A stretch of DNA of 64,000 nt, from contig CM041780.1 of NCBI GenBank assembly GCA_023374045.1, positions 92,221,627 through 92,285,626 of the forward strand. Reading direction: 5' to 3'. Position 1 is the stretch's first letter; every line of letters starts with the position of its first letter. The notes below the pieces were generated by a model. The model ran no database searches and was not told the origin of the DNA. It saw nothing but the letters and a program-made list of their open reading frames with translations. Made by a program: the position numbers and the translations under genes. Below are positions 47,722 to 59,467 of the stretch, in pieces. The DNA comes from Limonium bicolor (Eukaryota > Streptophyta > Magnoliopsida > Caryophyllales > Plumbaginaceae).

Positions 47722-50105
47722 GTTAACTTAGTTAATTAGGTCAACGTAGTCAACACTTCTAAGGACCTTATAAATTCCTAGGTTTAATAACCTCTCTAAT
47801 TAAACATTACTCTAACCATTCATGTCAGGGTTTATATACAACTTTAAACCTTATATTATTGACTTAGGTTTATTCCTAATCATTCTCATACATAACTTAC
47901 ATCCCCACATCTTAGTATATAATTCCACATATTTCGAGTATTCTTATTATTATTTCATGTGAATTATAAAACTCCTTAAGTTCCTCCCAACTTAACATAA
48001 CATTAAGATCTTATACTTAATGCATTATTATATAGTCCTCAATCTTATCCCAAAATTTACCTTTAACTCTCATAATACTCATCCATACTCCAATTTTATT
48101 TAATACTACGCTTTGCCACCAAACATTTTCCTAACCTTACAATTTCCTTCTAATCATTAATTTATCTTATACCTTTAACTTATAACTTAATTATTTCAAA
48201 GTTTTAATATCAATCCTTCACATTATCAAACAGCCCCCAATATGCCAAATTTCAATTTTAACCACACACTTCTCATATTTATGGTATGACCCTCATGAAT
48301 TTCCTAAACTTTATAGTTGACCACTAATTCCAATTATCTTTTAATTTTAATCATCCACTTAATTAATTCCAATTTAAACTTCAATTTTTTGAAATCTCAA
48401 ACAAACCCATTCAGTCCATTATAATTTACAACCCAAATTTTCTCAAATTTATGGTTTTACCCCACAAGTTCTATAAACTTACAAATGTACCCTAATTCTA
48501 ACTTAAACTTATATTTTCAATCATTTCTTTCTTAATTTTAGTCAACGCCCTAATCCTACCTAGGTTTGACTGAATCTTACAATATACACCCAAATTTTTC
48601 AAAAATTACAATTTTGACCCCAAAGTTTTCTAAACTTTACAAATTACTCCAAATCTTATTTCGGATTATACTCTCCATTCCTAGTCCAACTTAAGCCTAA
48701 CTTTCGGCTATATTACCATTTAGCACTTCAACCTTTATTTCCTTTACATTAACCAACCTTTCTTTAATCCTTTAACTACCAAATCATGTCATAAACTCCT
48801 AATCACATTTTAACAGAGTTTGTCCCAAACTCCTTCCAAACACTTCCTAATTTTCTTGGCTATTTTCCACCATATTTTTATAGTATTTTAATTACTCCAA
48901 CATCCCTCAACTACTAGATATTTACACTTGACTTTTGAGAGCATTTAAAACACCAAAATGCTCGTAACTAGTCTAAACTTTTGGCCAAAGTATTAAGTCA
49001 TATTATACACTTTTAATACAACAAAATTTATATTTTAACGAGTTTATTTTTGGCCAAATACATACCCTACTGCCCACGTTTCGGTTATTAGATTAAACTT
49101 TGTAAAGACGACATTTAAGTCCTTAAGTCATTAGTTAACTTAACCAAATGTTTCAATGTGGGTTTATATTCATTCCTAGATCAAATTAGACCATTTTTCA
49201 AGGCTCATTTTTCAGCCATAACTTAAACACCACATTAAACAACTCAAAACATAGAAATAAGTCTTAAGGTTTGGACATTAACCTTAATGCTCCAAAGCTA
49301 GACTTTTTGGTCTTGTAATCTCCTCATATTTAGGCCCTATTATTATATAAGGAGAACATTAAATTTTGCAAAATATCCAAGGGTTTATTGATAGATTTAA
49401 GTACCAAAGTTTTAGCTTAAAAGCTTACCCTTTTTAAGGTTGATTTTTGAGTTTTTCAACCTTGTTTCTCTTTGATTTTTGGCCAAGCACCCAAGGAGTT
49501 TTGAAGCTCACATTCATCCACATTAAGAAGTAACAAAAGGAAGGAACAAATTTAGGGTCATTAGACTCCTTAACATAACCACAATGGATATTTAAGGCTT
49601 AAAGCACAAAAATGTGCTTTAAGGAATGAGATTTACCTTATAACTCAAGAGCTTATATTTTTGCCCAATAATTTTGGCCAGCACTAGGAAAATAGGTAAA
49701 TGGTTAGTTCTTAGATAGATCTCAAGCTTTGAATATATATTAAGCACAAGGAACCTTAGTTTTGAGCCTTACATTTGGTTGAAGTCTTCTCTAGTTTAGA
49801 GCTTGTTTTCTCTTGAAATTTCAGCCATCACTTGGAGGTTGACGAAGCTCAAGTTTCACAGCAAATAATAGAAGAAAATGAGCTAGATTAATTAGGATTT
49901 CATACCTCCAAATTAATAGAAAGAGCTTGGAGTCTTAGAGCACATTTCTTACCTTCAGCCCTTGTTGAACTTAGCCAAGCTTTCCCTTGTTTTACTTCTG
50001 ATTTTGGATTTCAAAGTAGCTGATTTTTGGCCATACAAATAGAAGAGGAGTGGTGTACTTATTGATGAAGAAAGAAGAAGATTTAAGGAGAGAATGAAGA
50101 GTTTC
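47722..50105. other. AT-rich gene-free segment, perhaps an inverted LTR relative
   Basis: No coding frame, tRNA or clear element end. On the minus strand its composition resembles family A leader sequence: a pyrimidine-rich stretch near 50100-50040, GGCCAAAAATCAG, then GAGCTCTTGAG...AAGGTAAATCTCATT (about 49655-49625), similar to copy 1 around 1260-1275. This similarity is short and may be chance. Confidence 0.35.
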
Positions 50106-50110
50106 AGGAA

Positions 50111-51241
50111 TGTTAAGACAAGATCCTTTAGTTTTGATGATAGCAAACCTTGTATTGGCTATCTAATGCGTTTGTCAAGATTCATGATTCAGATAGACAG
50201 GTATATAAGTGGCTTAGCATGCAAGGTTGCAAGCGCACTTAAGTCATGAGTGGCTTAGCACGCAAGTTTGCAAGCACGCTCAGCACACGACATGTGCTCT
50301 ACCAGTCGGGCACCTGTCTGCGAGAGCTCCGGAGGACTTCTAGTACAAACAAGCAGTCAAGAACCACACTATCATGTATCTCTTACATCAGACATCGTAC
50401 AAGGAAAAAATGTGTTTGCAACGTCGATAAACTCACTCAGATATATCACACTCGTTCCAACAACTAGCTCATGACAAAAGATGAAGCTCATTAATGTGCA
50501 AGATAACAAGATAAGCAAAGGCTATTGATGAATTTCATTACATAGCTATAATAAATTCAGAAGAGAGCATTTAGGAGCATTAATGAACCAAACAAGGTCA
50601 GACAAGTTGAGGATGCTAGTGGTGAACCACCACTTGGGAGACACGCCGCCGACTTGCCCATTCACAAGGCAACACGTGTGTTGTTGGCTTCTGAACAAGT
50701 TGGAAGACAATCTGAAGTAGGGTGCGGCTATTATATTCGTAGAAGAAGAAGTACTCTACTCTTAGAGTCTACACTCATAGGTGGTTAGTTTACATCTTAA
50801 CTAACTTGTATATATACGTGCATTAATGTCCTTTGTAAGACAAGCCTGAATGAGAGAAAAGAAAGAGACAATTTGGGCAAGTGTGGATCAGACTTAGGAG
50901 TGTGTGTATGTGCTAGAGAGTTGGTGAGCTAGAGGGGACTGGGTTAGAGTATCAATACACTGGGTATTTGATAGAACAACAAGTTGGGGAACGGTCGGTG
51001 TACCGTAGGCCGATAGTCAGGAAAGGGTTGACGACTTTAGGGGTAAAGTCGAAACTGTCCCGGGAGTCGTGTGTGGGGCAAGGGAGGTTGAGTGAATTTC
51101 GTGTGTGTAAATTTTCAATCGAAATGTGTTTTCCAGTTTAAGTTTATCTTGCGTCCATTCCCTTGAACTATTGAATTTTAATTAAGTCATAGATACGTCC
51201 ACGACCGGTCGGGGACGCATCAGGAGCATTAGCCAGTTTCA
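50111..51241 (+). repeat. 5' LTR of a Ty1/copia element
   Basis: Begins TGTTAAGACAAGATCC with a 'TTGATGATAGCAAACC' block and ends GCCAGTTTCA, followed by the primer site. Length 1131 bp. The left 5-bp flank is AGGAA (50106-50110); the partner would lie beyond the window. Confidence 0.75.
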
Positions 51242-51243
51242 AT

Positions 51244-51254
51244 TGGTATCAGAG
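51244..51254 (+). other. Primer-binding site, tRNA-Met type (copia)
   Basis: TGGTATCAGAG, complementary to the 3' end of initiator tRNA-Met, lies two bases after the LTR. Confidence 0.85.
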
Positions 51255-51297
51255 TGGGTCTCTTCTAGAAAGCTAATTGTTTTGGAAGACGATCAAG

Positions 51298-52980
51298 ATG
51301 TCTCATGCAAGCATTCTAGCAGCAGAAGAAGGTTCTGCACCAAATTGACCACCACTCTTCAATGGAGACAACTACACTCACTGGAAGAATAAGATGGAAT
51401 TTCATATCAAGTCTGACGATCCAAGAATGTGGAGGGTGATAACACATGGAGAATACACCTTCCAGAATACTCAAGGACAAGACATATCTATCGACAGCAT
51501 GGCGGATGATCAAATCAAGAAGCTGGTATTCAATGCTCGAGTTGTAAGAATACTTCACTGTGCACTACTACCTGAGCAATACTCGAAGATTGCTTCAGCC
51601 AAAACAGCCCAAGAGATTTGGAAAACTCTTGAGGTTACTTATAAAGGGAATGATGAGATCAAAAAGACTCGCATTGAGTTGCTACTCACTCATTGGGAGC
51701 TATTCAAGAAGGAAGAAAATGAGAGCATTTCTGAAATGCATACAAGGTTCACTAAGCTAATCAACAAAATGTTGGTGCTTGGAAGAACTATCTCTAACAA
51801 TGATCAAATTCGGAAGTTCCTCAGATCTCTTCCTGTCACCTTTGACAGCAAAGTCAATGCCATACAAGAAGTGCATGATCTCTCCAAGATGTCTCTCGCA
51901 AACATGCTAGGATCTCTAATGGCTTTTGAGTTAAAACTACAACACAGAAATTCAGAAAGCTCATCAAGGGATAGAGGGAAAGGCATAGCCCTTCAAGTAG
52001 CTGAAAATGAAAGATCCGAGTCAGGAGACGACAATGATGAAATGGTTCTCTATGCTAAGAGGTACGTTCGAAAGTTCATAAGAAATAAAATGAGGAAAGG
52101 CAAGGAGTCCAAGGAGTCGGATGATCAATAGAAAAACAATGACAAGTGTTTTGGGTGTTCAAAATGCGGACATCATATCAAAGACTATCCTCAACGATCC
52201 CGAGAGGACAATGACAGGGTCAAGAAGCCTGTCCGACGATCATTCAACAAAGAACCAAAGAAGGAAGCCTTCGTTGCCGCATGGGGAGATTCTAAACAGA
52301 GTAATGACAATCAAACCTCAGACAGTGACATCTCAGAAGATGAGAAGGCTCACCTATGCCTTGAAGAAGTGTGCTTGATGGCACAAGGCAATGATGTCTC
52401 AGAATCAGAAGAAGAAGAACAACATAAGGTAAACTATTCTAAAATTAGAAGGAAAATTCAAAGGCTGAACTTCTAGGACTTAGAAAGTTTTCTCTTACAT
52501 TAGTTGATCACCTATAGGCATTAGAAACTGAAAACGATGAACTTTTGGAAGAAAATGAAAAATTGAGAAAAACCTCGGATAAAAGTAAGGTAGATAATCT
52601 CATGAGGGAACTCATGAAATTACAAAGAGATTATAGTGAAATTCTCTCCGTTCATGAAAAATTGAAGTATGAAAAACAACCTGAAATCGATGAATTGATT
52701 GCTGCGCTTAACACAAAAGAAAAATAACTAGCTACCATCAAAGAAAAATATTCTAAGATAGATGTTGTTTCTAAGACACCCATGAGAAGAAGCAAACGAT
52801 AGGTCGAATACAGGTCAGAGACCAGTCGTAGAGATATCTGTAGCTTATGCAGACAACCTAGTCATGAATCCAATTGCTATAAAACGTGTTTAAGGCATTG
52901 GCAACTCAAGAAACTAGGACTAAAATGGGTAGTCAAACATGATCTTAGAACATTTAATGGTGGAAATGGGTCCAACCTTT
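51298..52980 (+). pseudogene. gag of the Ty1/copia element (broken)
   Basis: Starts MSHASILAAEEG at 51298. Capsid region: PPLFNGDNYTHWKNKMEFHI, LPEQYSKIASAKTAQEIWKTL and a long helical domain, the UBN2-type gag of plant copia elements. A zinc knuckle CFGCSKCGHHIKDYP follows at about 52145-52190; its first Cys spacing is odd. The C-terminal extension is acidic (SESEEEEQ) and then coiled-coil (ENEKLRKTSDKSKVDN), which suggests the SIRE/Maximus lineage. In-frame stops: TGA 51346, TAG 52129, TAG 52515, TAA 52725, TAG 52800, plus a shift near 52470. Confidence 0.75.
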
Positions 52981-53009
52981 CTATGGAGCCTAACCCCACA
53001 CCACTAACG

Positions 53010-53225
53010 TGTTAAGTGCAGGATCGAGTGAGAATGGACCCCTGCTGGTACATCAACAGTGGGTGCTCTAAACACATGACAGGAGACAAAAATAAGTTCT
53101 TCTCACTCGAACCAGGAAGCCAAGGAACTGTTTCCTTTGGCAACAACAAAAAAGGAAAAATAATCGGTGTAGGTAAGGTTGGCATTACATCTGATTATGT
53201 CATAGATAGTGTGGAGGGTGATTTT
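53010..53225 (+). pseudogene. Protease start of the Ty1/copia element, active site mutated and truncated
   Basis: The frame reads DPCWYINSGCSKHMTGDKNK, the copia protease start. The catalytic Asp of the D-S-G motif is Asn here (AAC at 53055-53057), which would abolish activity. The coding sequence ends abruptly near 53215-53225 at the junction with the giant LTR, so integrase and RT are missing from the window; they may continue to the right of it. Confidence 0.75.
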
Positions 53226-53954
53226 TCGGTATGAGGGGGGTCTATCTAAATAAGGTCTGACTAAAAAGCCTAGATCCTAAAAAAATGCCATTTTGTGGAG
53301 GGTGAAAACCCGTTATTCATGGCATCCCTCAAATACCTACTAAATCGTCCGTCTTTCCCAGAAAGCATAAAGGGAAGTGCAAGTGTGCACTACACCCGCT
53401 CTCAATGGGCCCCACGCGGACTTATGCCTCTATAAGGCGGAGTTGACTAGAGTCGCCACCTAGTTTGACCTAAGATACTAGGAAGGAAGGGAATGAGGGT
53501 TCTAAGAACCGTTGGTTGACTCTGATGATTTGTTGCCTATGGATAGGACTTATCTGATCATACCAGAGAATCTGTGTGGGTTCGCACTGGGTTACACCCC
53601 TTAGAGGTGGCAACGACCACGACTTAGGATTGGTGCCCGAGGAAACCTCGGTCTCCAATTGTCGGGATTAACTTCTTTCAAAACCTTTTTAGAGAGATTC
53701 ATTTAAAACCAAAGGATAGGATTGAGTGGGGGCTGAGGAAGGGAGTGGATGAGGCGAGCTTTTCTGCCAAGCTAGCGCCAAGAAGAAGAATGGGTGAATT
53801 CGGATGAGAATTAGGAAAAGTCTGAGGTTGAGCGAATAGACAAGACTTAGTGTCTGATGGTTTGAAGTTTGTGGGAGCCAAAGAAGGTTTTGAGTGTTTT
53901 GAGAGGTATAGAGAACATCTTAGTATGGGAAAAGGGTTTTTTATTTGGAGTGGG

Positions 53955-54018
53955 GTCGCACCCTGTGTGGGCTGCCTACGTACTCAACTTCCTGTTGAGA
54001 TCAGACCTTACGTAGTTC
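53955..54018. repeat. Stem-loop module, copy 1
   Basis: GTCGCACCCT, then CTACGTA-CTCAAC-TTCCT-GTTGAG, nine bases, and TACGTAG (core 53976-54015). The two nested inverted repeats are perfect. A second copy at 62681-62744 has the same outer arms and a compensatory change in the inner arms. Confidence 0.8.
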
Positions 54019-54335
54019 AGTGTTTTTTGGGGACTTGGGAGTTTTGGGGTTTTGAAGGAATTGGGCTTTTGACCTTTTGGGTCTTTGAAGGGTCAAAGAG
54101 GTTTTGTGGCCATTTCGTGGGGCTTGATGGATTGTCGAGTTTGTTTTGGAGTTTGAGGTCGACCCTATGAGATATTCGAAATCCTAAAATGATGACATCT
54201 GTGAGACGCTCGGGTCTGTGAGACATTCGGGGCTTGAAAGGATTACCAAATTTCAAGGGGTTCGGCTTTTTGAGGAGCTGAGGGTTTTCGAGGTGTTTGA
54301 ATTTGATGAGTCTATTGAGATGTTCGAATCTGTTG

Positions 54336-54535
54336 AACTGCGGAGACATTCGAGTCTGTTGAGCTGTTGAGACGGTAGAGTCTGTTGAGCTGCTGAGACG
54401 GTCGAGTCTGTTGAGCTGCTGAGACGGTCGAATCTGTTGAGCTGCTGAGACGTTCGAGTCTGCTGAGCTATTGAGACAGTCGAGTCTGTTGAGCTGCTGA
54501 GACGGTCGAGTCTGTTGAGCTATTGAGATGGTTAG
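54336..54535. repeat. 26-bp tandem repeat, about 7 copies
   Basis: Unit GAGACGGTCGAGTCTGTTGAG plus CTGCT, with point changes in each copy; copies at the edges are more diverged. It accounts for the repetitive minus-strand frame there (STDSTVSTAQQ). Confidence 0.8.
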
Positions 54536-54599
54536 AGATTCGAGATGCTTGACTTCAAGGAGATTGAAGTTTTCCAGAATTTGAGATTTATGATGTTTA

Positions 54600-54780
54600 G
54601 AATTGTTCGGGATTGAAACGAAGTTGAATTGAATTGGGAATGAAAAGAATTTTGAATTGAATTGGATTGAGATCGAATTGATTCTGGATCGGAATTGGAC
54701 TGAATTTGATTGAATTGGATTGAAATTGAATTTGAATTGGAATTGAAGTTGAATTGGATTTGAAACTAAACCAGGATCGA
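54600..54780. repeat. GAATTG-rich low-complexity stretch
   Basis: Degenerate repeats of TTGAATTGAATTGG over about 180 bp. Confidence 0.7.
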
Positions 54781-55084
54781 ATTGAGGTAATGAGCCGGAT
54801 TTGGGCCTTGAAATGTGGGCCGGATTGGACCTTTGAAATTGGGCCGGGTTGGGCCCTATGAATGAGCTGGATTTGGGGCTTGGAATTGGGCTTAGTTTGG
54901 CCTTTGAGATTGAAATTGGAAAATGATTTGAATCTATGAGACAATTGGAGTTTGGAAGGAGTTTGAAGTTTGATCTTAGAACTTTTTGGAAGCATTTCAA
55001 ATGCTTTGTGAGGTTGAAGCGTGTCTAATGAGTGTATGAAGTGTATTTAATGTTGAGTGCAAAGAGCTTTGATTCCGAAGAATT

Positions 55085-55310
55085 CATGAAGGATATCTGG
55101 TTTTGGAGTATGAGAGGATTGATTTTGGTGAGCGTATGATGAGTGAGTATGAAAGGGATTGATTTTGAAGTGTGTTTGAGGAGAGGGTATGAGAGAGTTT
55201 GATTTGAAACGTGTGTGATGAGAGAATATGAGAGAGAGTGATTTTGTAATGTGTTTGATGGGATAGTGATTTTGAAGTGTGTTTGATGAGAGAGATTGAT
55301 TTTGAAGTGG
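55085..55310. repeat. Degenerate tandem repeat, unit about 55-60 bp
   Basis: GATTTTGAAGTGTGTTTGATG followed by GAGAG(A/T)ATGAGAG recurs about four times with many differences. Confidence 0.6.
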
Positions 55311-58300
55311 AATTTGACTCATTGGATCTTTAAATTGATTTGGAATTGGATGATTGATTGATTGTGAATTTTATTCTGACTTTAGAGGATGATTTGGAAA
55401 ATTTTAAGGGGAACGGGCATTCCTCACATGGACCGTGTCTAGGACCCGTATGCATTGAGGATACCCCGAACCTAGGGCTTTTCTAAAATGCACTAAGAGG
55501 GCAACCTAATTGGCTTTCTAGGGCCACCTGTTCCAGCCCGTTTGGCTGGTTATGGACCGAACCTGAACAAAATTATATTTGGGCCAAGAGTTACATGGGC
55601 CCAAACAGGATCAGTCCATACACTTACAAAATCATAGACAAAGAATGATGAGCAAATGATATGTGGAGATGAATTTCCAAGGCTATATAAACAAATATAT
55701 ATACAACATGGAATTTCAAGAGCTATCCGAATAAAACAAGTATATGTGAAAAGAATTCGGAATCTGTCTGAGTAATTAATACATGTGGACATGGGTTTTA
55801 AAAAATTTAAGCTATTGTACGTATGAAATGAATTTCAGAGGTAGTACGAGAAATGTATATACAAGAACAAATCATCAAAGCTATCTAGGTAAAGAATCAG
55901 AATTATTTAAATCTAAAACTCTCAAAACTAACAAGATGAGTCCTACTATATGGGTTGCTAACCAATGTTAGTCTTATCCTATTTACTATCTTTCAAAAGT
56001 CAATCAAAGGTTGCAAGCAAGAGAATAATGTAACGGTTATGGGATGAAGTCACAAAAATGAATAAGTCACAACACTACAACCGAAAGTGAAAACAAACGA
56101 ATTACAAATTGATACAAGTACAAGTGAAAAGTTTTAAAGCTAAAGTGCTATGGGGGGTCGCATCGACGCCGCCTCACTTGAGCTGAAAGGATCAGCAAGA
56201 AGTGCACCAACCGTTACATGTGTTTGAAGCGGAGACCCCGGTAGTGCAAGCCACGATCCCGTTGCTTAGTCTTAGAGTAGTTTCTCGTTCCACGAGCATT
56301 AGGTACATGTCAAAGAAACACAACCAAGAGAGGCACAATACATCAGTCAAGAGAACGGAAAGAGGTTGGGATGTGTGCAATGGGATCATACGGCCCCTCT
56401 CAATGGGAGGAAAGGGGGCAATCTAATCATCTCCCACACCCCAACCGAGAACATAGAAAAGAGTTTCAAGCTGCCAACAAATGCTAAGGATTGTAAGATA
56501 AACCAAACATTGGGGTTGCTACTCAAATTAATTCGTCATCTTAGATTATGACTCAAACGAAGTGTAGTATCAAAGAGGTGGAGTTGTGAGTCATGTGGGA
56601 TCATACCTAGAAGGGTTTATATCATTTCCCTCTAAGATGAAAAACAAATTAATAGGGACCAACCAGCCAACGAATGATTTGTCTTAACAATTATAGCATA
56701 GGGCAACTATAACTCGATTCATGTTCATATCTAAGCGCGAGGGACAAGTTATACTAGTCTCAAATCAATTTCCAAACCATATCAATGCGCAAGGGACAAT
56801 TTAATATCAAAGGCAATTAAATCATCGTGGAGGTCAAAAGATAGTATTTTCCAAACCCCATGAAGAAGCATCGAGCCCGAAGCCTAAGGTGCATGAGTAC
56901 AGCCGATTAGTGTGATCCAAAAACAGAGTACCAATTCAGCAAGCGCGGCCCAAGTGAAAGAAGCCCATGTATACCTCGGTCAAAATGGGAACACGATAAT
57001 CACAATGAGCAAAACGAAATCATCAGACCAAGAAGTTGCATCGGCACATGGTGAGCAAAATGGTTCACAGCCCAAATTCATACGTTAGTCAACAAGTTAC
57101 TTGGGGCCCACGGCCCAAGGACCGGAACGCAAAGTAAAAAATTGGCCTCCGATAGTAAAATAACGAAATCGACCCGAAACAATTGCAACTAAACAGTCGA
57201 TCGGCCATAAGTTAATTACAAGGCCTGGACAACCACCTGAAACTTTATACCAGTATTAATCTCAATATTCAATGAGGTTAGTCAAATTGGCGTATGAACA
57301 GAAAAAAACCGGAATAATCCCTGATGTCGGGATAAACCTCGAACAGAAACATGGTCCTCTCCAAATCCAGGGTAAACACAAGCAAATTTTAGACGAAACT
57401 TGATCAGAAATGGATTAATATTAATTCTCTTTTCCTTAGCAAACTCAGACGGATCAAACAACTCATGGGCTTCGATTAAACCCCAGCATAAACGAACAGA
57501 AAAAAACAACAGAATCACGCAAATGATTCAGTTAAAATCAGAAACAAGGCACTGACTGTAATTGAGGGTATAGCACTGACTTTTCCTCCACAGGTTCACA
57601 AGAACAAAGAAACCGAAACCTTAACATCAGAACCAGAGCGTGAAAGTAAGGAAAAAAACAAACGATCGCGAGAGGAAGTCAACTCAGCCACGGGGGGTTT
57701 TATCAGTTTCAACTCAAAACGATCCGCGATTCAGAGCAGGTAAGCAACAAGATGCACACATTAGTGATCTAATGAGTCGAGCATTAACAAGCACCGAAAG
57801 GATGAATAACACTTAGACAGAAACGAAACCAGAAACAGCAACAGAGAGGTACCGCCCTAATGTGACACACTCGTAGAGCGTTTGAAGATCAAAATTGTTG
57901 GGAGCCACCGCGAGTACCACCAAGCAGACAATGGGGCCGGGGATCGTCAGAAGGTGGGGGCATGTTCTGAAACCGACGACGAGCTCGAAAGGCCGGAAAC
58001 GAGTGTCGCCGGTTCACACCGATGAACGCAGTGGGAAAGCATTTCAGATTTGAACCATAATATCATTTCTCATGGCACTGAGGGTTCGAGAGTCTATTGT
58101 AGGTTAGGCATCGTCCAAATCAGTGGTAAATAGCAAATAAACTGCCCTCTGAAGGGAACCGACGAATGCACGAGCAAAATAACCGGGAGAAGCAAAACAG
58201 GGAGAAAAGAAAATTGGAGTGATGAGGTAACATCGAGACTTGGACTCGTATAGCTGTCACGAACACTTGGATCAATACTGGGTTCGGCACTCGTCGGACC

Positions 58301-59054
58301 TCGTTGAATGTTGAATGGGCAACAGGAGCAAACGAAAGGAAAATCAGGTGAAATGAGAGGTTCGTGGTGGTTCAAGGTAATAATGGTGTCGAAGAAGGGT
58401 GCGATTGTGGAGGATGGTGGTCTGCAACGAAAACAATTTCTGGTGGAGGAGCTCAATAGCAAGAATGGAGAGGATGGAATATGAAAACGGCGCCTCTTCC
58501 GACCACCGTCCCCCTGATTAGGGTTTTTGTCCCATTTTCGATTGTGGTATCGAAGAAGATGGAGGAAGCTGAAGGGTGAGGCGGAAAGAGTCGACCACGG
58601 AAGAGGGTAAGGAGGTCGGCTACTGTTTTTCCCCAAAAAAAAATAGGTTTCGTTTTTGTATCAAAGAGGGATGATGACTAGTATACTTGTCGGCTGGCTA
58701 CAGGAGTAGATCAGGGTTCTCATTTTTTGGGTGATGGGCTGTCATTGGATGGGCATAAGGGAACTAACTGGGCCACGCAAGCTTTGGGCCTGGTTTGGTC
58801 CGGGTGAAAGAGAATAATAAAATGAAAATGGTGAAATAAGTAGACAGACAAAAGGGGCGGGTTTAAAACCGGATGATTGTTGGAAATTCATTTTTGGAAA
58901 CCGTTGTTTTTATTTCTGAAATGCTTTGAGAAAATGATTTAGGAATTTTGTCATAAAATGACGGTTTCGTTTTGGCATGCACATTGATACGTTTTGAGAA
59001 AGAAAGGCGACGACCCCTCTTATTTTATTTGTTACTCGGAATTTGCCTTATGGG

Positions 59055-59152
59055 GTGAGAATTTTTGGTGTCTACAGATGGCTCCCCTTGATTCAATTTT
59101 GCAAGCCCTTGCAGAATTGGATCAAGGTTGACGGGGCGCCAAAAATTCTCAC
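59055..59152. repeat. 98-bp nested inverted repeat at the LTR/leader junction
   Basis: Outer arms GTGAGAATTTTTGG (59055-59068) and CCAAAAATTCTCAC (59139-59152) are a perfect 14-bp inverted repeat. Inner arms of 20 bp (59086-59105 and 59108-59127) pair at 18 of 20 positions with only two bases between them. The structure straddles the probable LTR end and the TGGCTCCCC that stands at the primer-site position. Confidence 0.85.
59077..59090 (+). other. Possible degenerate primer-binding site
   Basis: GATGGCTCCCCTTG immediately follows the LTR end. Ogre-type elements usually show a TGGCGAC...-type (tRNA-Arg) site here, so this is either decayed or uses another tRNA. Confidence 0.3.
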
Positions 59153-59207
59153 TACGGTTTTGTGATTTGATGGGATGCGATCTTGAGTGTATGAATGTGA
59201 TTGAAAG

Positions 59208-59465
59208 TACGAGGACTTATGACAAGCCTCAGTTAGACCTCTTGACGTCTAACTATAGGACTTATGACAAGCCTATAATGCAATCGAGAGTACGAGGACT
59301 TATGACGAGCCTCAACTAGACCTCTTGATATCTAGCCATAGGACTTATGACGAGCCTATGATACTAACATTAGATTGGTTTACGGTGCACGAGGACTTGG
59401 GAGTGCCTCAACTGGACCTCTTGATATCCAGCCCTAGGACTTATGACGGGCCTAGAATGCAAGTT
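59208..59465. repeat. Tandem repeat of about 82-95 bp, three copies
   Basis: Each begins (T/C)ACGAGGACTT and contains GCCTCA...AGACCTCTTGA and AGGACTTATGAC(A/G)(A/G)GCCTA. Copies start near 59209, 59291 and 59387. They immediately precede the 50-bp array. Confidence 0.75.
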
Positions 59466-59467
59466 AG

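Larger units (their letters stand above)
53226..59075 (+). mobile_element. Probable giant 5' LTR, Ogre/Tat type (left end approximate)
   Basis: Begins around TGAGGGGGG (53232) inside the copia protease and ends at TTTTTGGTGTCTACA (59075). That ending followed by GATGGC... is what I recall for Ogre-like elements, whose LTRs reach 5-6 kb. The segment has no convincing gene: long minus-strand open frames at 55000-54017 and 58636-58094 are low-complexity or leader-like. Tandem repeats and the stem-loop module below lie inside it. Without the matching 3' LTR the assignment is tentative. Confidence 0.45.

Noticed and set aside
50246..50474. Two overlapping 70-codon frames in the copia LTR
   Set aside because: They lie wholly in the LTR, upstream of the primer site, and show no domain.
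54017..55000. 327-codon open frame on the minus strand
   Set aside because: The translation is Asn/Ser/Pro-rich low complexity created by the 26-bp and GAATTG repeats in the giant LTR; no domain is visible.
58094..58636. 180-codon open frame on the minus strand
   Set aside because: Ser/Pro/Phe-rich, pyrimidine-rich leader-like sequence inside the giant LTR; no recognisable domain and no supporting gene structure.
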